Origin: Roseiarcus sp963820095
Lineage (GTDB): Bacteria; Pseudomonadota; Alphaproteobacteria; Rhizobiales; Beijerinckiaceae
Direction: 5' to 3'
NCBI GenBank assembly: GCA_963820095.1
Contig: CAWFZA010000028.1
Span: forward strand, 124,001-188,000
Length of the DNA stretch: 64,000 nt
The position numbers were made by a program, and so were the translations under genes. Below are positions 26,715-35,217 of this stretch, in pieces. The notes beneath the pieces were generated by a model. It did not search any database. It saw only the letters and a program-made list of their open reading frames with translations, and was not told the origin of the DNA. Every line of letters starts with the position of its first letter. The stretch's first letter is position 1.

Positions 26715-27659
26715 ATGAGCGAAAGGATCACGATTTTCGGCTACGGCTCGGTCGGACGCGCAACCGCCGCGCGGCTGCTCGCCGAAGGACGCCAAGTCCT
26801 CATAGCGCAACGACGCGCCCCGCCTAATCTCCCCAAGGGAGCGACGTTCGCGCCCTGCGACGCGCTCGATCGCGACGCGGTGGTCAAGGCTACGCGCGGC
26901 TCCGGGCAGTTCGTGGTCGCGATCGGATTTCCCTATTCCGGCGTCGTCTGGCGGGAGGTCTGGCCCAAGGCGATCGCCAATTTCGTCGCCGCCTGCAAAG
27001 CGACCAGCGCGCGGATGGTGTTCATCGACAACCTCTACATGTACGGGGCTCAGACGGCGCCCCTGGTAGAGACGATGCCGCTCTCCGACAAGGGATGGAA
27101 GCCCGCGGCGCGCTCGGCGGCGACGCGGATCTGGATGGCCGCCGCAGCCGCCGGCGAAGCCCAGGTCGCAGCGCTGCGCGCGCCCGATTTCTACGGGCCG
27201 GGCGTCGGCAATTCCTTTTTGGGCGACACATCGATCGGCAAGCTCGCGGCTGGCAGGCCCGCCGTGTTCATTGGTTCGCCGGACGTGCTGCACGACTACG
27301 CCTACGTGCCGGATATCGCGCGCGCGGCGACCACGCTTCTGGCCGCGCCCAACTCCGCCTTCGGTCAGGCCTGGCACGTCCCCTGCGCACCCACGCGCAC
27401 CACGCGCGACATCCTCAAGATCGCCGCTGAGGCGCTTGGCGTGAAGCTTCGCATCAGCGCCCTTCCGGCCTGGATGCTAGGCGCGAGCGGGATGTTCTCG
27501 CCGCTCTTGCGAGAACTGCCGGAGATGCGCTTCCAGTGGGACCGGCCCTACCATGTCGATTCGAGCCGCTTCGCCGCCGCCTTCTGGTCGGACGCAACGC
27601 CATTCGAGAGCGGCATCGCCGAGACGGCGCTCGCGTTCCGGGCCGCCTTGAAACGCTGA
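26715..27659 (+). CDS. NAD(P)-dependent epimerase/dehydratase-like SDR
   Basis: The 314-residue protein has a Rossmann fold with the nucleotide loop ITIFGYGSVGRATAARLLAE at the N terminus. It resembles atypical extended short-chain dehydrogenases: VFIDNLYMYGAQTAPL holds the Tyr position, and RAPDFYGPGVGNSFLGD follows. The substrate is unknown. The start follows an AAGG box. It is convergent with clpA, with a strong hairpin between them. Confidence 0.88.
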   Translation: MSERITIFGYGSVGRATAARLLAEGRQVLIAQRRAPPNLPKGATFAPCDALDRDAVVKATRGSGQFVVAIGFPYSGVVWREVWPKAIANFVAACKATSARMVFIDNLYMYGAQTAPLVETMPLSDKGWKPAARSAATRIWMAAAAAGEAQVAALRAPDFYGPGVGNSFLGDTSIGKLAAGRPAVFIGSPDVLHDYAYVPDIARAATTLLAAPNSAFGQAWHVPCAPTRTTRDILKIAAEALGVKLRISALPAWMLGASGMFSPLLRELPEMRFQWDRPYHVDSSRFAAAFWSDATPFESGIAETALAFRAALKR

Positions 27660-27681
27660 AACGCGCCAGGCGCAAAATGCG

Positions 27682-27711
27682 ATCGGCCCGCGCCGGGCAG
27701 CGCGGGCCGAT
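27682..27711. terminator. Terminator hairpin between SDR gene and clpA
   Basis: A perfect 12-bp stem (ATCGGCCCGCGC/GCGCGGGCCGAT) with a six-base loop lies 22 bases after the SDR stop codon and is followed by TGTTT. It can end plus-strand transcription and, less well, the convergent clpA transcript. Confidence 0.8.
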
Positions 27712-27750
27712 TGTTTCATGTTCAATCTCTAAGGCCGGCGAGCCCGCGTA

Positions 27751-30174
27751 TCACGGCTCTTCAGGCGCCGGCTCCTTGTCGTCGGCGTCCGAGTTGGCGT
27801 TTTCAGCGCGCTTGCGCGACCGCCGCTGCCCGGCGGCCACGATGAGGTCCCGCTCGAGCCGCGGTTGGGCCGGCCCTTCCGGATAGACGAAGCCGAGCTT
27901 CTTCGCGCCCGCTTCGTCGGCCGTGACGACAACCTTCACCACGCCCCCGCCCTTGAGGCGTCCGAACAGCACCTCGTCGGCGAGCGGCGTCTTGATCTGG
28001 GTCTGGATCACGCGCGCCATCGGGCGGGCGCCCATCGACTCATCATAGCCGTTCTTGACCAGCCACTCGCGGGCTTCGTCCGTGAGCTCGATCGTGACGT
28101 TACGGTCGGCAAGCTGAGCCTCGAGCTGAAGAATGAACTTGTCGACGACGCGAGCGATGACCAACTCGGGCAGACGCGCGAACGGCACGATGGCGTCGAG
28201 CCGGTTGCGGAACTCGGGCGCGAACAACCGGTCGATCGCCTCGGTGTCGTCGCCCTCACGCTTCGACTTGTGGAAGCCGAAGGCGGCCCCGGCGAGATCC
28301 CGCGCTCCCGCATTGGTCGTCATGATCAGGATCACGTTGCGGAAGTCGATTTGCTTGCCCGAGTGATCGGTCAGCTTGCCGTGGTCCATGATCTGCAACA
28401 GGATATTGAACAGATCAGGATGGGCCTTCTCGATCTCGTCCAACAGCAGAACCGAATGCGGATGCTGGTCGATGGCGTCGGTCAACAGGCCGCCCTGGTC
28501 GAAGCCGACATAGCCGGGAGGCGCCCCGATGAGGCGCGAGACCGTATGGCGCTCCATATATTCCGACATGTCGAAGCGAATCAGCTCCAAGCCGAGGCTG
28601 ACGGCGAGCTGCCGGGCCGCCTCCGTCTTGCCGACGCCGGTGGGGCCTGAGAACAGGTAGCAGCCGATCGGCTTCTCGTGATCGCGCAGGCCGGCGCGGG
28701 CGAGCTTGATCGCGGAGGCCAAAGCCGCCACCGCCTCGTCCTGGCCGTAGACAGCGCGCTTCAAGGTCGTTTCGAGGTGTTGGAGCACCTCGGTGTCGTC
28801 TTTCGACACCGACTTCGGCGGGATGCGCGCCATGGAGGCGACCGTCGCCTCGATCTCCTTGACCCCGATCGTCTTCTTGCGCTTCGGCTCCGGCACCAGC
28901 ATTTGCGAGGCGCCCGTCTCGTCGATGACGTCGATCGCCTTGTCGGGCAGCTTGCGGTCGTGGATGTAGCGCGACGACAATTCCACCGCCGCCTTCACCG
29001 CCTCTCCGGTGTAGCGCAGCTTGTGGAACTCCTCGAAATAGGGCTTGAGACCTTTCAGGATCTCGATCGCATCCGCGACGCTCGGCTCCTTGACGTCGAT
29101 CTTCTGGAACCGGCGGACGAGCGCGCGATCCTTTTCAAAATACTGTCGGTATTCCTTGTAAGTGGTTGAACCGATGCAACGAAGCGTCCCTTGCGCCAAG
29201 GCCGGCTTGAGCAAATTCGAGGCATCCATGGCGCCGCCCGAAGTGGCGCCGGCGCCAATGACGGTGTGGATTTCGTCGATGAAGAGAATCGCGTCCTTGT
29301 GCTGCTCGATCTCTTTCATCACCTGCTTCAAGCGCTCTTCGAAGTCGCCGCGATAGCGCGTGCCTGCGAGCAGAGCGCCCATATCCAACGCGAAGACGGT
29401 CGAATCGGCCAGAACCTCTGGCACGTCGGAATTGATGATCTTGCGCGCCAAGCCTTCAGCGATCGCCGTCTTGCCGACGCCCGGATCGCCAACCAGCAAC
29501 GGATTGTTCTTCTGCCGACGGCACAAAACCTGGATGGTGCGCTGCACTTCGGCCTCGCGGCCGATGAGCGGATCGATGCGCCCCTCTCGCGCCTTCCGAT
29601 TGAGGTTGACGCAATAAGCTTCCAAAGCGCCTTCCTTTTTCTTTGAATCCGAGCTGTCCTTCGAATCCTTGGAATCGCGTGCGTCGTGCTCCTCGTCGGT
29701 CCCTCGCGGCAGGCGCGACGTATCGGAGGCGCCAGGACGCTTGGCGATGCCGTGGCTGATGTAGTTCACCGCGTCGTAACGGGTCATGTCCTGCTCTTGC
29801 AAGAAATACGCCGCATGCGTCTCGCGCTCGGCAAAGATCGCGACCAGAACATTCGCGCCGGTCACTTCCTCGCGGCCCGACGACTGAACGTGGAACGCCG
29901 CACGCTGCACGACGCGCTGGAAGCCATTGGTGGCCTTGGCTTCCTCCTGACTGTCGACAACGAGGTTTTCAAGCTCGGTATCGAGATAGTGAACGACGGT
30001 CTTGCGCAGGGTGTCGAGGTCGACGCCGCAAGCCCGCAAGACGGCGGCCGCATCGACATCATCGATCAGCGCCAGCAGCAAATGTTCGAGGGTCGCGTAT
30101 TCGTGCCGGCGCTCGTTGGCGAGCGACAGGGCCCGACGAAGGGTCTTTTCTAGGGCGCGGGAGAAGATTGGCAT
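27751..30174 (-). CDS. clpA: ATP-dependent Clp protease ATP-binding subunit ClpA
   Basis: ClpA unfolds substrates for the ClpP peptidase and works with the adaptor ClpS. The 807 residues have the N-terminal double Clp repeat (FSRALEKTLRRALSLANERR), an acidic/serine linker (DSKDSKDSSDSKKK, near 168-180), AAA-1 with Walker A GDPGVGKTA (about 229-237) and IDEIHTVIGAG, and AAA-2 with GPTGVGKTEAARQ and LLLDEIEKAHPDLFN. The C-terminal extension is charged (RSRKRAENANSDADDKEPAP). It lies ten bases after clpS in one operon. No frame damage. Confidence 0.97.
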   Translation of the reverse strand: MPIFSRALEKTLRRALSLANERRHEYATLEHLLLALIDDVDAAAVLRACGVDLDTLRKTVVHYLDTELENLVVDSQEEAKATNGFQRVVQRAAFHVQSSGREEVTGANVLVAIFAERETHAAYFLQEQDMTRYDAVNYISHGIAKRPGASDTSRLPRGTDEEHDARDSKDSKDSSDSKKKEGALEAYCVNLNRKAREGRIDPLIGREAEVQRTIQVLCRRQKNNPLLVGDPGVGKTAIAEGLARKIINSDVPEVLADSTVFALDMGALLAGTRYRGDFEERLKQVMKEIEQHKDAILFIDEIHTVIGAGATSGGAMDASNLLKPALAQGTLRCIGSTTYKEYRQYFEKDRALVRRFQKIDVKEPSVADAIEILKGLKPYFEEFHKLRYTGEAVKAAVELSSRYIHDRKLPDKAIDVIDETGASQMLVPEPKRKKTIGVKEIEATVASMARIPPKSVSKDDTEVLQHLETTLKRAVYGQDEAVAALASAIKLARAGLRDHEKPIGCYLFSGPTGVGKTEAARQLAVSLGLELIRFDMSEYMERHTVSRLIGAPPGYVGFDQGGLLTDAIDQHPHSVLLLDEIEKAHPDLFNILLQIMDHGKLTDHSGKQIDFRNVILIMTTNAGARDLAGAAFGFHKSKREGDDTEAIDRLFAPEFRNRLDAIVPFARLPELVIARVVDKFILQLEAQLADRNVTIELTDEAREWLVKNGYDESMGARPMARVIQTQIKTPLADEVLFGRLKGGGVVKVVVTADEAGAKKLGFVYPEGPAQPRLERDLIVAAGQRRSRKRAENANSDADDKEPAPEEP

Positions 30175-30184
30175 CGGGCGCCTT

Positions 30185-30535
30185 TCACTTCTTTTCCATG
30201 ATGCACTGCAGGGGGTGCTGATTTTTACGTGCGTGATCCATGACTTGCGACACCTTGGTTTCCGCGATTTCGTAGGTGTAGACCCCGCATTCGCCTACCC
30301 CGCTGTGATGCACCTGGAGCATGATCTGCATCGCCTCTTGCGCGTCCTTGTTGAAGAAGGCCTGCAAAATCGAGACCACGAACTCCATGGGCGTATAGTC
30401 GTCGTTGAGCAACAGAACGCGGTACATATTCGGACGCTTGGTCTGCGTCCGCGTGCGTGTAATGACCGCCGCGCCCGCCCCTGGCGTTTCTCCTCCTCTC
30501 TTCGGTTCACGCGCAGCGTTCGCCCGCATCGTCAT
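30185..30535 (-). CDS. clpS: ATP-dependent Clp protease adaptor ClpS
   Basis: ClpS binds N-end-rule substrates and delivers them to ClpA. The core is textbook: MYRVLLLNDDYTPMEFVVSI, EAMQIMLQVHHSGVGECGVY and HPLQCIMEK at the end, with the Asn-Asp-Asp and His residues of the ligand pocket. The start at MTMRANAAREPKRG gives 116 residues; longer frames upstream are improbable for this family. An unstructured N-terminal arm of about 35 residues is as expected. It is directly upstream of clpA. Confidence 0.95.
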   Translation of the reverse strand: MTMRANAAREPKRGGETPGAGAAVITRTRTQTKRPNMYRVLLLNDDYTPMEFVVSILQAFFNKDAQEAMQIMLQVHHSGVGECGVYTYEIAETKVSQVMDHARKNQHPLQCIMEKK

Positions 30536-30942
30536 TTGCGGCGACGCCGCGCCGAAGCCCGGATAGAGCCAACGCGCCAGCCGAGCCATTCCCGCTCGGA
30601 GTCGAACGACCAACGGAATTGAAGCGGCAGCCACCGAAAGACCCCGATTGACGCCGGTTGGACTAGAACCCACACATTTACGCGTACGCTTAACATTCCA
30701 ATGTCATCTAAGCGCCGCGCGGCGTTTGCGCCAGATGCCATTGCCGAATGGCAGCATTGCCAATTTACTCGTCACGTGCAAGAGCCTCGTCCCACGCAAC
30801 TTGCGATGGGCCGTTCCTGTTCCGCGTCTTGGCGCGGATAGCGGATCGAGAGGACGAGGAGGCAGACAAAAAAGCCGGCGCTGGAGAGGCGTCGGCTCAA
30901 AGGTTCTCGCCGCGATTGGCGGCGAGAGGATCGCTTTGTGAG
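30536..30942. other. Intergenic region between clpS and phasin gene
   Basis: This stretch of about 400 bases holds the clpS promoter side and, near its right end, two hairpins that end the phasin transcript. The middle (30640-30860) shows no protein frame or RNA gene that I recognise. Confidence 0.5.
30868..30897 (-). terminator. Rho-independent terminator of the phasin gene
   Basis: On the minus strand AGCCGACGC-CTCTCCA-GCGCCGGCT forms a 9-bp stem with one mismatch, followed directly by TTTTTT. It lies 45 bases past the phasin stop codon. A second perfect 9-bp hairpin (TCTCGCCGC/GCGGCGAGA at 30905-30927) stands between them. Confidence 0.85.
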
Positions 30943-31285
30943 TTACTTCTGTATGTTCGCGTAAGCTGTCGTGACCGGCTTGAAAGCGTCCGAAGCGACC
31001 TTGGTGCAGAGTTCGGAAACTTTAGTCGTCTGGGCGACGAAGCCCTCGTAGGCTTCCTTCGCGAAATCCGTCTGAATCTGGATCAGCAATTCGACGCTGC
31101 GCGCGCCGAGAAGCTTCTCGTACATCGCCGTCCCTGCGGCGAAGGCCTTCTTTGAATAGTCGCTCGAATTCAACAGCGATATCCTGTAGGCCCTTCGATA
31201 GGGTGGTCGAAGCAGCGGTGAAAGCCTCAAGCTGCTCTTTCGAGAATTTCTGGAAATCTTCGAAGGTCGGCGTGCTGATCGTCAT
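30943..31285 (-). pseudogene. Phasin (PHA granule protein), one frameshift
   Basis: Phasins coat polyhydroxyalkanoate granules. The first frame gives MTISTPTFEDFQKFSKEQLE to GLQDIAVEF. The second gives SDYSKKAFAAGTAMYEKLLG, ARSVELLIQIQTDFAKEAYE and ends VTTAYANIQK. These are all standard phasin_2 motifs. One extra base near 31165 (TTCGAGC for TTCAGC) separates them. The ATG has GGGAG upstream. PhaR-like operators lie 65-112 bases upstream and a strong terminator follows, so the transcription unit looks functional, which argues for a sequencing error. Confidence 0.88.
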
Positions 31286-31349
31286 ATGGAGCTCCCTGCT
31301 TTGCTGGGTTCGCGTCGGACAAAGGGGCGAACCGTCAATGGCCGCAATA

Positions 31350-31362
31350 TGTGCACTGCACA
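31350..31362 (-). promoter_or_regulatory. TGCA palindrome upstream of phasin (PhaR-like site 1)
   Basis: TGTGCA-C-TGCACA is a perfect 6-bp inverted repeat 65 bases upstream of the phasin start codon. TGCA-rich palindromes are typical of PhaR operators in alphaproteobacteria. Together with the nearby CTGC-N3-GCAG site it suggests repression of the phasin gene by PhaR. Confidence 0.5.
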
Positions 31363-31380
31363 ATGAAAGTCAAGAGCAAT

Positions 31381-31397
31381 TTGCTGCGGTGCAGCAA
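31381..31397 (-). promoter_or_regulatory. CTGC-N3-GCAG palindrome (PhaR-like site 2)
   Basis: TTGCTGC-GGT-GCAGCAA is a perfect 7-bp inverted repeat about 100 bases before the phasin start. It contains CTGC-N3-GCAG, the motif I recall as the binding site of the PHA regulator PhaR in Rhodobacter. The phaR gene itself is not in the window. Confidence 0.6.
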
Positions 31398-31673
31398 CAC
31401 GCTTGTGCGGGCGGAACGAAAGCCTCCCGGAATTATGAAAGAGTAAATTATTTCAGTTGATAGCCGCGGTCAGGTGAGTCCGAGGTTGATGGGGCCGATC
31501 ACCTTCGTCGCCCGCTCGTCGTGATTCCAAAGGCTTGCGGGCAAATAACGTCGGTCTTCGGAACCTCGTTAACCGCTGCGTAACCGCTCCGGCATATCGT
31601 TCACGATCGTGTGCGTAACGCAACGGTGATTGGCGCCTGGCCTCACCGTTGCGCGAGGGCGGTGAGGCGTTTC

Positions 31674-33362
31674 ATGGCGTTGCGTAACGGTAGCTCTCCA
31701 TTGGGCCGGCTTGCTCGCATGGCGACTGCGGCCGTGATTTCGCTCTCAACCCTTGGCCTTGCCGGCGCTGAGGCGCAGGCTCATCATTTTGCGCGACACC
31801 GGAATTACGCGCACGCAAGCCATTCAGTGCATTTTCCGCGCAATGCTCGGGCGGCGCATTGGCGCTCTCCGCATTATGGGCATCGCGCCTTCCCCCATTA
31901 CGCCCATCGCGCATCCCCTCGTTACGCCGCCGCCCTAACGCCAGGCGTGGTTCCAAGTTCGCCAGCCTTTTCAGCGATTGTCATCGACGCCAACAGCGGC
32001 CGGACGCTTTATTCCGCCGATGAGAACGGGCTGCGCCATCCCGCTTCGATCACCAAGGTGATGACGCTCTACCTGTTGTTCGAAGAACTGGACCGCGGCG
32101 CAATGACGATGCGGACGCAAATCCCGATCTCCGAGCACGCGGCCGCGCAGGAGCCGTCCAAACTGGGCCTGCCTCCCGGCGACACGATCAGCGTCGAGGA
32201 TGCGATCAAGGCCGTCGTCACGCGTTCGGCCAACGACATCGCAGTCGCGATCGCCGAGGCGATCGGAGGCTCGGAAAGCAACTTCGCCGACCTGATGACG
32301 CGCAAGGCGCGCGCGCTCGGCATGACCAGCACCGTCTACGTCAACGCTTCCGGCCTCCCCAACGACGAACAGATCACCACGGCGCGCGACCTGACGATCC
32401 TCGGACGCTCGCTCGAGGAGCAGTTCCCCCGCTACTTCCGTTATTTCTCGACCACCCAATTCAATTTCGAAGGCGAGATCATTGGAAGCCATAATCATCT
32501 TCTCGGCCGCGTGGAAGGCGTCGATGGAATCAAGACCGGTTACACGAGAGCCTCCGGCTTCAATCTCTTGACCTCGGTCCATCGCGACGGACGGTCGCTA
32601 ATCGCGGTCGTCATGGGCGGACGGTCCGCGGCGGGACGCGACCGGATCATGGCGAGTCTGATCGCCGACCACATCGCCGAGGCCTCGACCGTTCACACCG
32701 CGACCGCCATCGCGGACGCTTCCCCTTCCGCGCCGATCGAGCCGCGCGTCGAGCCTGCCGTGGCGTCGCCGGTGCGCGCACGTGCAACCGAAATCGCCGA
32801 AGCCAAGCTTGAACGCATCTCGGCCACGGCCCGCGCGGCCAACGCCGCCGGGGAAGGCGATGATGCGACAGGCGACGAGGAGATGGAGGCCCCGGAGCCG
32901 GTGCTCAAGGCGCCCGCCCCTGCCCGGCGCGCGACGGCGGCCGAGTCCGGTTTCGTCAAAGGTCCCGAGGCAAAGAAAACCTCGGCCAAGATCCGGGCCC
33001 GGCTCGCCGCGGCGAGCGCGCTCGTCATGCCGCCCGATCGCTCCCAGACTCCGGCCGCGGACGAGCGCCGTTCGGAGCGGCCCTCCGGTCAAGACGAGGC
33101 GACCGACGACGGCTCCGAGCGTGGCTGGATGATCCAGATTGGCGCCCCCGACAATCTCGCCAAAGCCAACGCGCTATTGGCTCGCGCTCGCGAGCGGAAC
33201 CGTTCGACCCTCGCCTCGGCCAAACCCATCACCGAGAAGGTGCGCAAAGGGGATTCCACCCTGTATCGCGCCCGCTTCGCAGGCCTCGACTCGGCCTCGG
33301 CCGAGGCCGCGTGCCGCTCGCTCATACGCACCGGTTTTTCCTGCTTCACCGCCCACGACTGA
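31674..33362 (+). CDS. D-alanyl-D-alanine carboxypeptidase with SPOR domain
   Basis: The enzyme trims the terminal D-Ala of peptidoglycan stem peptides in the periplasm. The 562 residues begin with a signal (MATAAVISLSTLGLAGAEAQ). A striking His/Tyr/Arg-rich stretch follows (about 37-85; HYGHRAFPHYAHRASPRYAA). The catalytic motifs are S125-x-x-K128 (PASITKVMT), S185-A-N187 and K287-T-G289 (GIKTGYTRASGF). A long Ala/Pro/Glu linker leads to a C-terminal SPOR domain (GWMIQIGAPDNLAKANALL to GFSCFTAHD) that binds denuded septal glycan. This layout is common in Rhizobiales DacC-like proteins. The ATG with GTGAGG upstream was preferred over an earlier GTG. Confidence 0.93.
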   Translation: MALRNGSSPLGRLARMATAAVISLSTLGLAGAEAQAHHFARHRNYAHASHSVHFPRNARAAHWRSPHYGHRAFPHYAHRASPRYAAALTPGVVPSSPAFSAIVIDANSGRTLYSADENGLRHPASITKVMTLYLLFEELDRGAMTMRTQIPISEHAAAQEPSKLGLPPGDTISVEDAIKAVVTRSANDIAVAIAEAIGGSESNFADLMTRKARALGMTSTVYVNASGLPNDEQITTARDLTILGRSLEEQFPRYFRYFSTTQFNFEGEIIGSHNHLLGRVEGVDGIKTGYTRASGFNLLTSVHRDGRSLIAVVMGGRSAAGRDRIMASLIADHIAEASTVHTATAIADASPSAPIEPRVEPAVASPVRARATEIAEAKLERISATARAANAAGEGDDATGDEEMEAPEPVLKAPAPARRATAAESGFVKGPEAKKTSAKIRARLAAASALVMPPDRSQTPAADERRSERPSGQDEATDDGSERGWMIQIGAPDNLAKANALLARARERNRSTLASAKPITEKVRKGDSTLYRARFAGLDSASAEAACRSLIRTGFSCFTAHD

Positions 33363-33389
33363 CGCATACGCATACGCTTCACGGAGCGC

Positions 33390-34127
33390 CTAGCCTTGTC
33401 GCTGCATCAGAACGTCCTTGGCCTGATTGACCCTCGCGGCAAGCGTGGTCGAGCCGCCATGATCTGGATGAAACTTTTTCATCAGCGTCCGATGCGCGCG
33501 GATGATGTCGGCCACACTGGCGCCTTCGGCGAGGCCAAGGACTTCAAGGGCCTCCCGGCGAGACATCGCCCCGCCTCCGCCCCGCCCCTGACGCTCACCC
33601 TGATCTGCGTCACGCCAGCCGGCGAACCGGCGGTCGAGATATGCCTCTAGAAGACGAGCGCCGTCGGGATCGTCGAGCATGAGCTCGCGGCGAAGGGAGA
33701 CAAGTTCCGGCCGGGCCAGGGTTTCGACCGCGCGGCCCGCGTAAGCGCCGGCCAGAACTCTTCCGGTCATCGCGCCGCTCAAGTGGTCAAGCTGCATTTC
33801 CACCATCGCCGACCGGGCTGTCGAGGAGCTTCGGGCCCCTGGGCCCGACCCCACGTTGCGAAAGGCCGTCGAGGCCCCGCCCGTCGTCTTCCACCCGGCG
33901 AAGTTCGCCATCATGCCAGCGACGGTCGCGGCGAGCCCGAATCGACCGCGCAGGAGCAGGAGCAGCGCCCCGATCATCCCCAACACGCCGCCGCCGTGGC
34001 GCACGATACGCGCAGCCGTCGCGGCGTCCATGCGGCCAAACTGCTTGATCGCTTGCAGCAGAAGAAAGAGCAAGATCAAGCCGATAACGAGATTCATTCC
34101 TATAAGGCTTTCGATAAAATCCGGCAT
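33390..34127 (-). CDS. Membrane-anchored DnaJ-domain protein
   Basis: The 245-residue protein has one or two N-terminal membrane helices (SLIGMNLVIGLILLFLLLQA; VLGMIGALLLLLRGRFGLAA) and a C-terminal J domain (about 187-245) with the HPD tripeptide in MKKFHPDHGG. It should recruit and stimulate DnaK at the membrane, as DjlA-type proteins do. J-domain-last order with a helical middle (MVEMQLDHLSGAMTGRVLAG) is common in alphaproteobacteria. The VWA-domain gene lies 58 bases upstream on the same strand and probably shares a transcript. Confidence 0.88.
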   Translation of the reverse strand: MPDFIESLIGMNLVIGLILLFLLLQAIKQFGRMDAATAARIVRHGGGVLGMIGALLLLLRGRFGLAATVAGMMANFAGWKTTGGASTAFRNVGSGPGARSSSTARSAMVEMQLDHLSGAMTGRVLAGAYAGRAVETLARPELVSLRRELMLDDPDGARLLEAYLDRRFAGWRDADQGERQGRGGGGAMSRREALEVLGLAEGASVADIIRAHRTLMKKFHPDHGGSTTLAARVNQAKDVLMQRQG

Positions 34128-34185
34128 TCCGCCGGAGCAAGAGGCGCCTGACCTGATCGCCGCCAAAGGCGAAACTACGCCAAGT

Positions 34186-34896
34186 TCACCTTCCGCGCAT
34201 CTGCGACAACAGAAGCCGTGCGGCGGAATCGGCCTCGGCCTCCCGCACCAACGCCGCATGACCGCCCGCGGCATAGGCGGCCGCCGCGCGCAGGAGCGCA
34301 GCGAGCCTTGCCGAAGCGCCGGCGTCGAAGGCGCTGTAGCCCCCGCCGGTCAGGCGCGCGATCTCGCTGAACGTGCGCTTGGCCGCTGGATCCTGCCCCT
34401 CCTGGAACATGAAGGCTTTCACCCCAAGCAGCGCGAGTTCCCCGGCGAGAGACGCGAGCGTATCGGGATTCTCCTCCATGGCGTCGCCGATGAAGACCAA
34501 AGCTCCGACTTTGGCGCGCTTGGCTTCATCGCGCGCGTGGGCGAGCACCCTTTTGATCTGGGTCGATCCGCCGCGCACCTCGATGCGGCTCATGAGCTGC
34601 GCAAGCCCTTGGCCTCCGGAGACGAAGTTCGACGCCCGGCATTCGTTCATGCCCCGGAAATAGACGAGTTGCACGTCGAGGCCGCCGAGCGACGCCGCGC
34701 CCTCGAACATCTTCGCTTGCAGGGACTGGGCAAGGTCCCAGGTCGGCTGCCGGCTCATGGTGGCGTCGAGGGCGAAGATCAGCCGTCCGCGGCCGGAGGC
34801 GCCCGGCGCGGGCGTCTTTTTCACCGCCTCGACAAAGGCGGCGATGTCCTCGCCGCCGCTGCGCCGGGTAAGCGCGCTGTCCTTATCCTTGTCCAT
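34186..34896 (-). CDS. VWA-domain protein
   Basis: The 236-residue cytoplasmic protein has a von Willebrand A fold with the metal site DATMS (in LIFALDATMSRQPTWDLAQS, near residue 42) and later GGSTQIKRVLAHA and LVFIGDAMEENPD. Such proteins usually bind partner proteins through a metal. The start MDKDKDSALT was chosen; frames upstream are unlikely. Its conserved neighbour is the membrane J-domain gene, which suggests a shared function in protein folding or assembly at the membrane. The specific role is unknown. Confidence 0.85.
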   Translation of the reverse strand: MDKDKDSALTRRSGGEDIAAFVEAVKKTPAPGASGRGRLIFALDATMSRQPTWDLAQSLQAKMFEGAASLGGLDVQLVYFRGMNECRASNFVSGGQGLAQLMSRIEVRGGSTQIKRVLAHARDEAKRAKVGALVFIGDAMEENPDTLASLAGELALLGVKAFMFQEGQDPAAKRTFSEIARLTGGGYSAFDAGASARLAALLRAAAAYAAGGHAALVREAEADSAARLLLSQMRGR

Positions 34897-35217
34897 CAAC
34901 GGCCCTGACGCCCTTAATCTGCGACCACGCTTGATACATTGGACGCGGTGAACCGGGCGGCAAGTCGCAAGAGGCAAATTTGCGCGGGCCCGAGCCGACA
35001 AAGCAATTCGACCCATCGCCCACGGCTCGGCGAACTGGCGGGGCGCCGTGATCGCCCGAGCGACGCACTGTGACGCGCGTCACTGCGATGACTTTGGTCT
35101 TGGTCCAAGCTTGTGTTCTCGCGTGCGCGGCGCCCGTCGGGTGGGTGATATTCGTACGCGATGGGAGGCTACCCAAGGAAATCGAGCCTCGTTGCGATCG
35201 AATGGAAAGGTTGCAGA
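34897..35217. other. Divergent promoter region with palindrome
   Basis: About 320 bases separate the VWA gene and the six-helix membrane protein gene. A perfect palindrome sits near the middle. A second weak hairpin, CTTGG-T-CCAAG, occurs at 35099-35109. No protein frame or RNA gene is supported. Confidence 0.5.
35070..35083. promoter_or_regulatory. Perfect 14-bp palindrome GTGACGCGCGTCAC
   Basis: The 14-base sequence reads the same on both strands and lies 134 bases before the start of the six-helix membrane protein. GTGAC/GTCAC half sites are used by several regulator families, so no factor can be named. It is a good candidate operator for either divergent gene. Confidence 0.4.

Larger units (their letters stand above)
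31286..31610. other. Divergent promoter region, phasin and carboxypeptidase
   Basis: This 325-base stretch separates two divergent genes. Its phasin side carries two TGCA-rich palindromes. Its other side carries a direct repeat of TAACCGCT near 31570-31588. No protein frame is supported. Confidence 0.6.

Noticed and set aside
30640..30700. Possible tRNA or tmRNA piece near GGTTGGACTAGAACCC
   Set aside because: No acceptor stem, anticodon arm or T-loop consensus can be built around it on either strand.
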